From assembly GCA_013423385.1 (NCBI GenBank), contig BLZA01000053.1:62001-126000 (forward strand): 64,000 bases of DNA, read 5' to 3'. Every line of letters starts with the position of its first letter. The stretch's first letter is position 1. Shown piece after piece: positions 12,894-25,454 of the stretch. Below the pieces are notes generated by a model. The model made no database searches. It saw nothing but the letters and a program-made list of their open reading frames with translations, and was not told the DNA's origin. Made by a program: the position numbers and the translations under genes. Source of the DNA: Naganishia liquefaciens (lineage: Eukaryota; Basidiomycota; Tremellomycetes; Filobasidiales; Filobasidiaceae).

Positions 12894-13038
12894 CTGCTTT
12901 GTGTGTTGAGTGCGAATGGCGGACTATATGCATTTCCCTCTTGACTCTGCATCTCATACGAGACCCTCGGCGTCAGATCGCTGAAGATGGAATATCAGAT
13001 GGGATCGGCCGGGAAAGAAGCTGCTCGAGGAGAGATGC

Positions 13039-15887
13039 TTACTGTAGATTGTAGACACGTGCGACTTTCGACATGACGGTCATGGTCAATTCGGAAAGAA
13101 CTTGGAGAGTTTGGGCGGCTGTCGCAAAGTCGATACATGAGCCTGCTCGTCTCGAAAGCACATGCCGAAACGTACGTTGTTGCCAGCCGGAAGAGTGCAA
13201 GCGTATTGCCTCTTCCGTCAGAGCTCTCCCGGCAAATTCTAAATAAATCGTCATGTGCATGGGCACTGCCGAGATCTTTTCCTGAATCATTGGCAAGTAT
13301 TGGACAATCTTTCTCGCGTGATCGATCGGCCGCTCGTTCGTCAGACTGCAGTCCATCTCGCAGATATAGGCGTTGATCATGTGGATCGTGCACCACTGCC
13401 AGAGGAGAAGATCAGTCACGCACAGTTCTTGTGACCGACATCGATGCTTACCAAGGCCACCAGCACTTGTCGTTCCGCCACAGCTTGATCGCTCCGATCT
13501 TCCACAAAGGTCGAGACATCACGCCATGATGGTGGAAAGGCTGCCACAAAGGCATCTGTAGCAGCCTTGGCTAGGCGATGCTGCTGTCCGATTTCTTTGC
13601 GGGAAAGGAATGTCAGACGGAAAACATGCCCCAACATCGCCACCTGAGACCGCGGGTCAGTTCTGAGTAATCCTATCTTTACCGAGACTTACCGCTATCC
13701 TGGTTGCGGCTCTATTACAGAAAGAGGCACCGTGAACAAGGCGTCAACTCTCGCGGCGTTCAACTGACCCTGATGGACGTTCTTTTTCGCTGAGAATGAC
13801 TGATTCTCCATCAAGAAGGCCCTGTAAAGTGACAAAGTGCGGCGGTGACTAAGCGTAAAGGCATTAGTTTATCGGGTATTCCAGAGATTGCGTTGCACCT
13901 ACACCGTCCGCTCCGCCGCTTAGGTATTGCAACGGAATAGCCAAGAAGCTGTCAATTCCATAAGGACGCGCAGTAGCCATCACGCTGAATGTCTCCATGG
14001 CAATGATCGTTGCGGCAACTTCTAACCGCTCCTGTATCTCCTCATCGTCCTCGGGAACATCGAGAGAGCACCGAAGTTGCCGGAGAGGTCCACTCTCTGA
14101 TCTGTCCAAGCCTGTCCACTGGCCTCCCCGCTTGTGTCGGCCGACCAGACAGCCAGACGTCCGCGCCATTCTGACAAGGAGATAAGGTCTATGTTGCGGG
14201 GAGAGCACTGATATCTTGGACTTACGAAACTGCGTGCAAAGCCATCATGATGCCTTCCTCTTCCTTGTTACAGCGCATCAAGTACAATGCGAGATTAATG
14301 GCGGCCCGCGTGAGATCGAGCGCTCGATCCGATTTCGCCGTTCCGAGATCAAAATGTTCTTTGGCGATAGAATAGAAATGTGCCTCCATATTTCGGAGGG
14401 CCGGATCCTCTATCCATTGGGTGCCCTCAAGGTACTGTCGAAAAAGTCAGGTTTACGCGTGCAGGCAGCTTTCGGAACGGCTCACCATGCTAAAGAGCCA
14501 GGACGGATGGGGCCGATTCTCCATGGTACTACTTAATCGATTGAAGAGCCGGGTCTCGTTCACGTAAAAGGCGGGACATCGGTGTAAACTGTTGAGATAC
14601 ACGCGCAAAAGCCTTTCCTTCACAAATGGTGGTACCTCGATGGGATCCTTTGTATTGCGTATAGGATCGCCAATATTGTCGTAAATATACGAGTGCGACA
14701 GGTCAGGAAGTCCGGTTGGGCACATCGCCTCCTGGCCAGACGTCGAGCTCGAGGTCTGGCTTGCACCATTTCCCCCTATGGTGCCAATCTGGAGTTCTTT
14801 TTTGCGACCGTTGGCAGGTAGGCTCAAGTGATACGCAACCGCGTCTCCCGTCAGAGTTGACATGAAGCGTTGCATTTCCGAAGAATCCCCACTGTACGGC
14901 ACGCTCGACGGTCCCAGGAGATTCAGACCCGTTGGCAGCAGAGGGGGTGCGTTATACATGGGTATTGGCGGTTCCAAAGGAACGGCATTTGCCCAATTTT
15001 GCTGCGACGAGGCTTCGGGTTGATTCCCATGATGGTATATTGCGAGCTGTCCTGACGTGCCGTTCTCGAGTACTGGCTGATTTGCAAAGTTCAACGTCTG
15101 CTCGACTATGGGTGTTGGTAGCTCGAGAAATTGCTGGAGTATAGCTTCCGTGTTGGGCGTCAGCAACGTTGTGCTTGCTCGGCCAGCTGCGGCATTGTAT
15201 TGCAGCTCGACGTTATCGGGCAGTGGGCCTGGTACGGACGAGGCGGGACCTCCATCTCGCCGAGAGCTTGTTTGATCGTACGTGACTTCGATTCCTGAAG
15301 ACAGCGGGGCACTCTCTTGCTTATTGAAAAAGGCGGCGGAAGAGCTCCCTGTCGAACCAAAGCCTTTTGGAAAATGAATCTTTAGCCGTTTGTGGAGAGG
15401 ATGCGGTCGCCTCGGTCATCCTGATACATACCGAAAAAGGCGGCACCCATCTCTGCACCTTGAGCTGACACCGTCCCGAATGCGTAGCCCGAGCCCTGCG
15501 CTTCGTATGCAGGCCTCTGTAACCCTGAGTCTGTAGCCTTGAGAACCTCATCCGAATTCCTGCTTCGAGTGCCGTTTACCGATTCTCCTGTCGAGATTGC
15601 ATCGCCGTAAGTACAGTCACGAAGTCCGCCCTTGCAGCACCTCGAGCATGTTGGTTTTGCGCCATCACATCGCTACAGAAAGCAGAGTAAGACTGATGTG
15701 TAGAACGACAAAACGACGGGCCGACTTGCCAGTTTCGCTCTTCTGCAACGCGCACAGGCTCCGCCTCGTTTCAAGGCTACGAGTGGGCATTTGTCAGTTG
15801 GTGCAGTATAGGAACTCGCTTGGCGCTCGACCTACGGTTAAACACCTCACGCTTCCTGCGTGGATGTTGCATGTTCTCAGAAGACAT
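13039..15887 (-). CDS. Zn2Cys6 transcription factor, paralogue 1
   Basis: The first exon starts at ATG 15887 (MSSENMQHPRRK) and is spliced to the zinc cluster. The six cysteines are in GACARCRRAKL, then, across an intron at 15673-15729, RCDGAKPTCSRCCKGGLRDC, spacing C-x2-C-x6-C-x6-C-x2-C-x7-C. That intron uses a GC donor (GCAAGT). A long disordered linker follows, then a conserved block (TPNTEAILQQFLELPTPIVE, then IEVPPFVKERLLRVYLN) and an all-helical region ending ELTMTVMSKVARVYNLQ. The stop is TAA at 13039-13041. The second half resembles the fungal-specific regulatory region of zinc-cluster proteins. It is clearly related to the gene at 52527-55349. Its target genes are unknown. Confidence 0.85.
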
Positions 15888-16997
15888 CTCGCACGGACGG
15901 GTGATGCTTGAACGACTATCGGCGTCGGGGCACTGGCATCATTGTATATTGCCAGAAGGAGAGCGAGTGCGAGTGTGTAACGTTATGCTAATAATGTTGC
16001 GCAATGACTGTTCCATGTCCTGGTCGTACCAGCCTCGCCGAGCTGAACTCGCGGCCACGGGAAACCGTTTGACATCTGGGTCCGTGTCGTATTTTCCGAG
16101 CCAAAAGCCTGTACGTGCCATCATTAGTCATCGCTTTGATCGGGACAATCATCGGGGCTTTCATTTTATTGCAGCAGCTATTTCAATTCTTGGTCGACGG
16201 GTTTGTCACCTACAAACCCAGTCAGTCGCTGCGGTACTTGGCAGGCAGTAACCGCAAACGCAACTCCTTGTTCGCATCTTGTCAGTCCTGTTGTCCTGTG
16301 AACCGGCATCACTTGGACCACCAGGCCCGCCTGCCTTCCTGCCGGGAAAGCTGTCGAGACTTGCAAGGTTTCGTATATATGAAAGCGGCGTGCATCGTAA
16401 AACAGCTTGAAAACAGCTGTAAAAACAGCTATCGAATCAGCTATACAGCGCCATTGACGTTTCAGAGCTTAAGCCATACATCCCATGTTACTGCCACTAA
16501 TTCCCCCAACTCCTCCAAGCTTAGCTTTGGGCAACCGGGAGTCGATGACTCGGTGGTCGGCCGAAGCCGCTCAAGCGACGAAATGAGCGACCGGCGACGT
16601 GAGTCTTAAGCCGCGGAAAGCTGTTGCGACCACGCGTTCTTTCGGCACACAACTTGCGGAAAGATCCGGATTTTTTTCAACCATTGTAACTGCTTGGCGA
16701 AGAGGTTGGTCCGGTGCTTAGCGCATCGTCCGACAGAGATGCAATGTTGCGGAATACAGGCCCAGATGATTCTCCATGTCGCTAAGACGATCTGCCAATC
16801 ATGCCTTTCATCATGTAAAGTCGGTTCATATAGCGCGGATATCACTGGTTCTCGCTCGAGAAGACCGAGACGTTCAGCGGCTACCCAAGAGGCCGCTGCG
16901 CACTCTGGTGATACCAGGGCAAAATAACTTCGACGGATGCATGTCGAGGCCATGAAGATTACAAGAGCACTCCATTTCATAGAAGTAACAAATACTC
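15888..16997. other. Intergenic with CAGCT-rich repeats
   Basis: No supported gene is seen in 1.1 kb. A minus-strand ORF at 16606-16980 looks fortuitous. At 16399-16443 there are four closely spaced AACAGCT or ATCAGCT words, upstream of the zinc-cluster gene. Confidence 0.5.
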
Positions 16998-19682
16998 TCA
17001 GTTGCGCATGCTATTTGACAGTCTGAAAGCAGGCATCGGGCTTCCATTCATCCCCGAGGCGTTCATCTGCATTCCCATTGATGACCCAATGCCACGCCCA
17101 GATTGCCCGGCAAAAGGCGCATTCGTCGGTGCCAACGTACTCCGTCCGACTGGCGAAAACGACCCGAGCCCAACGGGCTGTGGCAATGAGTTACGCAAGA
17201 CGGATGGCACGCCGTTCATGGGTGGGATCGGGCTGGATCTGCTGGCCGGGACGGGATTTGACGCCGGCGGGAACGCATATCGGGAACCGCCCGCTTGCAT
17301 CGAGAGCGGATTGGTATATCGAGGCGGACCTCCTTGCGGAGAAGCGCCCGGTATCACGCGTTGGGGACCTGTACCAGCCTGCCATTGTTGGTTCGATGCG
17401 CCTCGCATAGGTGGCATGTTGCTCGGTCGCGGCGCGGTGGATACGACAGGCGCGGGCTTGGCCATAGGAGGCGCAATCTGATCTGGAGGTCGGGCCACGA
17501 TCGTGGTATTGTCCGACAATGCTTTTGGCCGAGCAGGGTCCAAAGTTCCGCGAACACTCGGCGCCGTGGTGTGGATGACTTTGCGTGCGAGAACGACAGC
17601 GATAGGATCTTGCGTTTTGCGCAAGTCTTTCGGAAGTAATGCTTTCGGCGTCGTAGTACTGGCAAGTTCCAGCAGGCTTTGTTGTAGACGTTGAGCTGGA
17701 CAACCGCCGAAGAGATCAGTCGCGCGAACACGAGACCCTCAAGTCGAGACTTACCAAGACGGTCTTCCTCCTCCAGAGGCTTTCGTTGCCCCCGATGCAA
17801 TCGTATCTCTTGGAATTCCTGCAACTGTTTGACCCATACCGCGTTCTGATCCAGTTTTCGCTGCAATTCTCGCATGTCGTCCTGGGACTGATCGACGGCT
17901 TCGACAAGGGCCGGGTCAATCTCGATAGTCGTTTCGTTTCCGGCAAGATTCTTGAGCAAATCCTCAATGTCATCCTTTGTCGCTCTCGGTCTAAAGTCCT
18001 GTATTTGTGCGAATTCATCATCTATAGGCGTTTCGAGTTCTGCGCCATATCGGCTGTTCCATGAGCTGCTCAGCCATGAGTGGACATTCGCTTTCCCGAT
18101 CGCTGCGTCCCACGTCGGATAATATCCGAATCCGCTGGTTGCACTCGAGGAGTCATGCGTCGGTGCAAAAGACGGGGTGAATGTCGAGTAGCAGCGCGGA
18201 TAGGTGACTTCCAGGGCGGTCAGTCAAAATCAGGGCCGATTGGCAGCGAAAGCATGCTCACCTGTTCTGTTGACAGACGCCCTTGTCCTGACCTGCTGCC
18301 GGCGTTCTTTCCACTGCGATTTCCCGTTGGCACGACTTGGATGGACAAACAGAACCTCTTCCAACGTTGGGACTTTGGCTTGAGTGCCACTGCTGTTGTT
18401 GGCGACCGGCGGTGGCAGGGTCACCAGATTGGCGTTGCCTGAGGAAGTCGCTTTTAGGTTGCAAGAACAATCGAGTGCGCAGACCGACTTACCGAAAGCT
18501 CGCTCTCGCTGCAGCCGCGCCAGAGGTCCGTCCTCCTTGTCCTCCCTTTTGACCTTGTCCATATCAACATCCCCTTCATCGTCCTTTTCGTCCTTGCTGG
18601 TTTCGCCATTATTGATCGACTCTGTCGCTGCCGAAAACCAGTCCGAGGTCTGCATCGGCGTTTTAGCGCCCTTGACTGCCGTCGAGGGCCCGTTGCCCAG
18701 ACGCTGATGCAGTGCCCATCGAATCTTGGGGTTCGGCGGGATATATTCAGTGTCGTTGCTCTTCTGCGGCGAAAGAATCGTCGAAATAACATCGGTCAAT
18801 GTCGCGAACGCATCGATGAGCGCAGCTTCCTTGTCCTTTGCCTGTTTGGCGCGACTGCTGCCGGCAAGCCGGGCATTGAGATACGGGTTGGCGCGTTCAT
18901 CTTCCGTCGCTCCGGGAAAAGGAACCGACAAGGATGGAACGAGAGCATGCGCCAGCATGTTGACGTGTGACTGGCCGATAAGGATGAGCGGCGCTATCAG
19001 CCTTGATTGATCGCGACTCACTGTCAGGTCATTGGCCTTGACTCTATCCTTTCCGGAGAGCATCTCTCGCAGCGTAACGCTGGGATTCGACTTGTCGTCT
19101 TCATCGGTGAAAGACTGATCAAGCAACAGTTGAAGCATTCGCGCTTTCCTCTTGACATGTGCCGAGTCGTCTGTTGATGATGCCACGGACGATGCTGAGT
19201 CATTTGTGACGGGGGGTAAAGACAGCCTACGAGGGCGTCCGTCAGTATTTCTGGGCTTGATGACTAGAAACTCGTGCTTACACTGTCAACACTCTCAGCA
19301 AGCGGCGCTTGTCCCGTTTTGCAAGATAAATCTTCTTCCCCTCGGCATCTTCATCATCCTCGGCAGCATCCTCGTCACTCTCCATCGCGGTAGACAAGCT
19401 GCGCTTGATGGCAGCTTCATCCATGACAGTCGACGCAGCGGTCGTCCCTTCAAGTGCTCGCTTGGTTCCCCTTTTCACACCATTCGCCGCACCTTTACCC
19501 GAAGTCGATGCCCTGCCATCCTCCTTACTAGATGCTGCTTGAACGTCATCTGAGCTTGTTCCTGGATTGTTGACGGCATGAACCTGCGATGATTTCCTCA
19601 GCGTAGACGTCCGTGTCGTCACACCGTTTGTGACTGCGGGCGGCGTCCCGTTACCCGCGACGGAAGGCTTGGCCTCGGCCAT
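16998..19682 (-). CDS. Unknown nuclear protein with possible BRD7/9-like motif
   Basis: The start is ATG 19682 and the stop TGA at 16998-17000; five exons. The N-terminus is Ser/Thr/Ala-rich with an acidic run and a basic patch (KKIYLAKRDKRRLLRVLTV). Next is a helical block (ARMLQLLLDQSFTDEDDK and RLIAPLILIGQSHVNMLAHA). The centre has PTLEEVLFVHPSRANGKSQW and YPRCYSTFTPSFAPTHDSSS, then WLSSSWNSRYGAELETPIDD. The last word group recalls the SFAPTYDSS region C-terminal to the bromodomain of BRD7/BRD9, but no bromodomain is visible, so this link is weak. A coiled-coil stretch (DDMRELQRKLDQNAVWVKQL) and a ~170-residue Pro/Ser/Met-rich tail close the protein. A chromatin or transcription role is a guess from composition. 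Confidence 0.7.
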
Positions 19683-20455
19683 TGGTGACGAGGTCAAGGG
19701 TGTGATCCGTAATCTAGTGCTAGTGCCCGCACGACCGAGAGAGGGATATCCGGATAATCCGACGCGTACAAGCTCGATCGGACGGTGGATGACCGGAATG
19801 ACTTTGAGAACGGGGAATTACTGGGTGCCGTCGCCGGGTGTCGGTTGGTTTACGTGCAGACGCGCGCAGACGAGGTATGACGCTGGCTCTATAGATCAGC
19901 ACTCTATGGTAGAGCACTCGAGCGAGCGAGCACGAGGTGTCGAGCTGACGGCGTGCTTCCTCCCGCTGGCTTTGGCTTGGGAACAACGCTCGCCTTGTTC
20001 CTCGCTGCGCCTCAAAGATGCGCGCACATGAAGGGCGAAACGCGCTTGACTTGCATTGGGCCGGACGTTGACGCGGCTTAGCGTTGACATTGATACATGT
20101 GTATCGGATTGGGCCTTTACAAAACATCAATCGAGTCCCCTGTGTTTGCCCCACTATCTATCTGATATGCGGGACACATCGTTCTCGCTGATCAGAAGTC
20201 AAGAAGCCCGTCGGAAATCGTCGTCGGTCGAATGGATTACAACCATCGCCCAAAGAATCGAAAGAGAGCACTGACAAAGAGCGCACGATCTTTACAAGTT
20301 GACCAGCCTGGCTGTCCCGCTTTAAAGCGACGAACAAGCGGCATTTACATGCCGCCCATCTAACGTAATCCGAATCCTTCTCTTTTGTTATCGCAGACAA
20401 GTCAACCAGCGAATGAGTGAGAATCATCGTTAGATACCGGATTTCTTCTTTGAGC
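19683..20455. other. Intergenic, 0.77 kb
   Basis: Nothing supported. It holds the promoter of the unknown nuclear gene and the 3' flank of the NECAP gene. A D-arm-like word near 19900 was not part of a foldable tRNA. Confidence 0.5.
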
Positions 20456-21358
20456 TTATCGTTTACGACTACTCGGTGGAGGAGCCAACATGGGGAATCC
20501 ACCACCGGAGACTCCTTGCGTATCATGACTTGTCGTGGAAGGTGTTGGCCGAGCCCTGCCCTCTCGTCCAGGAATCTTGATACTAAAAGTTTGACCCTCC
20601 TTCAACGAGTAGTCCTTTGCCGGTTCTGCGGGGGCGGAGGAATTGCTTGCGGACTTGTCGGATGGGTTGGCGGAATGCTTGCTGAATGTTTGAAGGGCGA
20701 CATTGAAGTCGAATCTGTGGAATCAACAGTCAACGATCAGGGACGTGTGAATGCGGGAAGATGATCACCCGACTTACGCATCTCCACGTTCTTCAAAGCC
20801 CATTCCTATGTACGCTTTTCTTCCTCCCTCGCCTTCAACACGAAGCACAAAGTACCGCGATGAGTCCAGGACAGGCTCGACGGCATTGTTCGTCGAGGTA
20901 TACCGTGAGACAGCAAATAGTTCCCCTGTTTCATGTGCAAGGCTTTGAGTCGCGCCTTTACACCATGATATAGGTAGACACACCTGTGTTTGCGTCCTGA
21001 AGATGAATCAAAGTGGTCGTAAGTTAGCATCTCGACTGATCTGGATGGCGCCGAAAGCAACCCTGATCGATGACACACAAGAAGACGAAAAAGCTCACCT
21101 CTAGTCTTATCTCGCACCGGTCGCCGATCTCGAGCACCCTCACGCGCCCCTTCCACAAGAATCCCTGATCATTCCACGAGGCAGCTCGATAGCCTTCGTT
21201 GGTCGTCCGAGGCGGAACTCTGTACACTTTGGGTGTGAATGAAAGAGTCAGCCAATGATTCTCGGCAAAGCTGAATGGGTGCAAACCGTACCTAATGCCT
21301 CTCGCGCGACAAAGAGGACGCTTTCGATTTCGTCAGAAGTGTTGATCAGGTCCGCCAT
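20456..21358 (-). CDS. NECAP-like adaptin-ear-binding coat-associated protein
   Basis: Five exons give about 203 residues starting [25 protein letters not shown] proteins bind AP-2 and accessory factors and control clathrin-coated vesicle formation at the plasma membrane. The PHear domain is nearly complete: [38 protein letters not shown], then [20 protein letters not shown] and [20 protein letters not shown]. The C-terminal tail is disordered, rich in Ser, Pro and Ala, and contains [10 protein letters not shown], like the short peptides that bind adaptin ears. One internal exon is only 13 nt (20984-20996) and encodes the residues joining EIRLE to ELFAV; family alignment demands it. The start lies 303 bp from the divergent NIPA gene. 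Confidence 0.92.
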
Positions 21359-21661
21359 GATTTGTACGGTCTGCCGAGGGAGGAATCTGGTTGGGAGGGA
21401 CGAGACCGCAGACCTGATGGAGGATGCGGTCACGCTGTATGACGAATCGCCGGGGGCGACGGGTGCAATTGCAATCGAACCAACGCTCGAGCTGCATACC
21501 GTTGCGTTGCCTTTCTGGACCTTGATCTTCGCCCCCTCCCACGCCGTATCTCTTGGTCTCTTCTCACTACTCTCACGCCATGCATTTGACCTAGGTGTTC
21601 CAACGAGCCAACATCAATTCAACCCTGCGCACCGTCACCCTCGAGCAGATCGCGCAAAATT

Positions 21662-24074
21662 ATGGCCGACCTGGATCTCGACATTCCCGACATTGTCAAC
21701 ACATCGATATCTTCCTTGGTCGATCATGTCACGGCAACCGCAACACTATCGGCCCTATTGGCCGACGTGACAGGATTCGCGAATGATACACTCAACGGGA
21801 ACGGAACGGGTCCGCTGGTGATAGGAGGCGATGGTGTACTTGACGAAGGGATCAGCCAAGGGAATCCTGTGGTGAGTCCGGCACCACTCGCAGGTCATTC
21901 TCGGTCTTGAAATCTGAATACCCGCGACCAGGTGAATTTTATTTTGGGTATAGCCATCGTCTTGGGAGCATCCGTCATGAATGCATTCGGACTCAACCTG
22001 ACGAAACTCGATCATGCAAGTTTCCTCGTGACCATGCTGAAAGATCAATCAGACTGACGATGGTCATCGTCCTTAGATGCGTGCGCAAGCGCTGCCGAAA
22101 CACTCGAGACCAGCAGATTGGCAGAGACCATTATGGATTCTAGGCATGCTTGCGTATATGTGAGTGTTCACACCGTCTGAAGCGAGATCGTATATGCTGA
22201 ACCGGACTATGTCATAGCGCGTCTCAACTATGTATGAATGTTTCGCGACTGCCTAGTCTGCCTGTCAAACTGATCCCGTCCTTTTCTCGCCAGTTGGCTC
22301 CACGTTATCGCTCAAATACCTGCGGAGTGACTGGGTGGCGCCTCTGGGTTCAACTTCGCTCGTGTTCAACTTTATCTTTGCCAAGATCCTAGTCGGGATC
22401 GAGGTCACCAAGGAGGACGTGCGGGGAACAGCATTGATTGTGCTCGGCGTGCTGTGCATCTTGACTTTCTCCTCTATCAATCACGGGTTGGATCAAGTCA
22501 TAACAGTTTCTAGGTGAGTCTTGTCTTGATATCATCCAACTGCGTATCTGATGCGTTCCGCATAGACTATCCGAGCTGTGGTCGAGAGGAAACTGGCTCG
22601 CCTGGTTCTTCTTTGTCACATTCTTCATATTCTTCACCTATGAAGTCACTCACCTGCTCAACCTCCTCCTCAAATCCCGCGAGTCCCTTTCTCCGGCCGG
22701 GGGCGCCGAATTCGACGCTTCCCTACCACCCATGACGTCGGGAGGAAGGTCACGAAATGGTCCAGTCAATCCGGTTCTCAAGGTACTCAAGACGGCATGG
22801 GCGAAATGGCGCAGCGTACGAGAGATGGTGCTCGCGCGGATGGAGAGGATGTTTGAGCGTACAGATGACGCGAGGCTGCGCTATATGCAGGGTATCGGCT
22901 GGGCAGTTTGCGGTGGTAGCTTGGCAGGAGGATGTCTAGTGTTCACCAAGGCAGTGTGAGTAGCGGATTAAGGGGTTCGCCAAAAAAAATATAACAATCC
23001 TCACGAAACAGCGTTAAGATCCTAGAACTACCCGACAAACCCGTAAGTGTGCCGGCCCTACCGAGTCTGGGTTGATCGATCTGACTGAATGGACTTTTGT
23101 TCAGTTTGGACACTTTGCACCCATCGTAACGCTCATCCTTGTCGCAGTGACGGCCGTCCTCCAGATCATCTGCCTCAACAAGGGCTTAAAAACGGCTGAT
23201 TCCACGTTGGTTGTTCCTCTCTTTTATGCGGGATACACGATACTCGGGTACGCAACCGCGGTCTGGCTCCCGGCGGATGGCCTTTTAACGGTTTTATGCA
23301 AACAGCTTTGTCAATTCCCTGATCTTTATGAACGAGGTTGAGCAATACGAGACTTGGGTAAGCCAAGCGGAACGGGCGAGATTGTCGGCGCTTACGGAAT
23401 ATTGACAGGTCTTGGTGGCAATTTTCCTCTCGATCGGAGTACTTGTGGCGGGAGTGGTATGCATGAAAACGCCTTGGAAGTCGTCTCTGCGGCCACTGAT
23501 TGTTCGGCTCATATAGGTCCTGCTTTCCTTGAAGAAGAGCGACCCTGAAGCGTCAGCCGAGGGCCACACCGTGTCGGCTTCCGACCCAAGCCGCTCTATG
23601 CGGATGAACCCGCTTCAAGCGAGTGCCAGCATGCAACGCTCCGTGGGAATGTCGACTTCACGTCCCAATTTCAATTCAGGCGAAACACGAGCTCGCGCAA
23701 ACTCGCGCTCTTCAAGCTATCAGAAGCAGCAGCGTAATGCGGATGACTCTATCGACGAGAACCAAGTGGTCTGGGAGGTTGGCAGTGTTAGTGATGATAG
23801 CGATAACGAGGAGAAAGACGGAAAGGGAAAGCCGAACCGAGGCGTTGGCGGCGTTCGTGATGGCTACGGCGAGCGCGGCGGGTTGCTTTATAGCGATGAG
23901 GACGAGGATCCGGAAAAGGACAAGGAGACCGACATGTCCCGGTCCACAAGTGCGGAACGTGCCGAGGGATATCGTGCCGTCAAAACGCCATCATCGCCGC
24001 CACGGTCACCTCGTCAGCGACGAAAAGACAATGACGATGACGATCCGTTCGGGGACTTTGAAGAGGCGAAATAG
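21662..24074 (+). CDS. NIPA-family (DUF803) magnesium transporter
   Basis: Eleven exons give about 620 residues. The family moves Mg2+ across the plasma or endosomal membrane. Membrane helices are seen in VNFILGIAIVLGASVMNAFG, WILGMLAYIASQLFGSTLSL, WVAPLGSTSLVFNFIFAKIL, DVRGTALIVLGVLCILTF, WLAWFFFVTFFIFFTYEV, FGHFAPIVTLILVAVTAVLQ, STLVVPLFYAGYTILGFVNS and TWVLVAIFLSIGVLVAGVVL. The pattern from GSTLSLKY to LVVPLFYAGYT is the family hallmark. A hydrophilic loop of about 80 residues splits the helices. The cytosolic tail of ~185 residues is acidic and Ser-rich and ends DDDDPFGDFEEAK. One exon is 14 nt (22218-22231) and one intron (22016-22076) has a GC donor. It is divergent from NECAP. Confidence 0.92.
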
Positions 24075-24335
24075 GATACGGCGACGGCTATCTGTACTGT
24101 GGGTATTCCATTCAATCACATTGGCAGGAGTATCAAATCCTGCAAGATTGATACACGGTCACGGTACAACTCTGTTGTTGGTCTTTAAAGTTACAACGCG
24201 GTCCAGTGGGTCCATCTCGATACAACTCGAATCTATCTCTTGCTTTCATTGTCCCTGTCGCCAGCCCAATCTTACAACATTATTCCTCGACGGTGATCCT
24301 CCTCCTTCCTTCCCTCGTTCAAAAGCAGGCCGCAG

Positions 24336-24752
24336 CTACTGGTTCCGCCTTTGGCGATCCTTGTCTGACGAGTGAATCATGACTCCGATGGCGATGGCGG
24401 TCCCGACGAGGACTGATGCCGCCATGCCAATCAAAAAGAACCGTTTTCTCCGCCACTGTTTTATCGCGCGACTGTCCTCTAGAGTTTCGGGATCGCGGTT
24501 GGGTGGTGCAAAGTCGATCTTTTCTACGAGCGTTTGAGCATCTGAGGCGGTAGAGTCTCGCCGTGAGGGTGCATGGGGCGACTCTACTACGCTTTGATGA
24601 TGGGGAACTTCAGAGTCGGTCCGAAGTGCGGCTGTGAATTGCCCGGATTCCGACGCAAAAGGGGTCGGAACAGACGCTGGCTGCACTACGAAGAGATTGA
24701 CGGTAATGTCAGGCTTCTGAGAAGTCGCTTGACTGTGCAAACATACTATCTG
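24336..24752 (-). CDS. Possible single-pass membrane protein, C-terminal exon
   Basis: A minus-strand frame open from about 24740 to a stop at 24336 encodes 134 residues. It has a polar Ser/Pro-rich front, then IKQWRRKRFFLIGMAASVLV and onward a ~22-residue hydrophobic helix preceded by four basic residues and followed by HSSDKDRQRRNQ. That is the shape of a type II or tail-anchored membrane protein. No in-frame ATG precedes the helix, so an upstream exon joined by an intron near 24740 is required, and I could not fix it. Codon third positions look coding. No family recognised. Confidence 0.35.
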   Translation of the reverse strand, partial: QIVCLHSQATSQKPDITVNLFVVQPASVPTPFASESGQFTAALRTDSEVPHHQSVVESPHAPSRRDSTASDAQTLVEKIDFAPPNRDPETLEDSRAIKQWRRKRFFLIGMAASVLVGTAIAIGVMIHSSDKDRQRRNQ

Positions 24753-25049
24753 GTCTGAAAACTAGCGATCCGAGGCCGAAAGAGCTGAGGTCTCGAACCA
24801 ACGATAACGGACTGAGACTAGGCGAAACGCTTGCAATCACGCAGATCCTTTTTCAATTCACTCTTGCGTTACCCTGTGACTTTGATCGGCTTGATTTGAA
24901 GTCGTAGGCGTCCGGATTTTTAGGAGAAGCGGGTGTCGTCGCTAGCAAGCGGTAGCTCGGATATACGAGCCTCGAAGATGAAAGACCATGAGCGGAGGTC
25001 CTAGACCCAATATCGTAGCGTCGTGTTCTCTTATATCTGAGTCTTCGAC
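24753..25049. other. Short non-coding stretch
   Basis: No supported feature. A B-box-like word on the minus strand near 24790 does not fold as a tRNA. Confidence 0.4.
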
Positions 25050-25454
25050 GTGTGTCTGTCAACGGTATCAGGAATGTCACTCCGTGCCAAGCCTATCTTT
25101 CCTACAGGGAGCGAGATGCTGGCGGGTTTACAAGCTGATTTGCACATTATCGAGCCCAACGTTATTCAGGCGAAAAGCAGAGCAAGCCGAGGCGCGCCGC
25201 CTGCTCTTCCTGCATTCATGCGTACAGCGTGCCCGACAGAAACAATGAATACGAGAACGCGCATTCTGCGAGCAGCTCTACGACAGCCAAAGGCTTTGAG
25301 CTTGACATTGTTCTGTGCGGTACAGCTCTTGCCCCCTGCAGGGACTATTCAGCTAAAGAACTTGTGGACGTACCCTCTGATCGATCGGTTGAGGGAGTTT
25401 GCCAGCGTGTATGAACCCCGCAAAAGAGGTTCTGCATGCGGGGCAGAGGTATAG
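25050..25454 (+). other. Coding-like open frame, no family recognised
   Basis: A 134-codon frame contains stretches that look protein-like (SEMLAGLQADLHIIEPNVIQ, and later TYPLIDRLREFASVYEPRKR), but the middle is poor and a second frame on the same strand is also open there. It may be one or two exons of a small gene, or the remains of one. No ATG-to-stop model with convincing splice sites could be built. Confidence 0.25.

Noticed and set aside
19870-19930. D-arm-like CTATGGTAGAGCACTCGA
   Set aside because: No T-arm and no closing acceptor stem could be found.
24770-24840. B-box-like GGTTCGAGACC on the minus strand
   Set aside because: T-stem bases do not pair and no A box is at the right distance.
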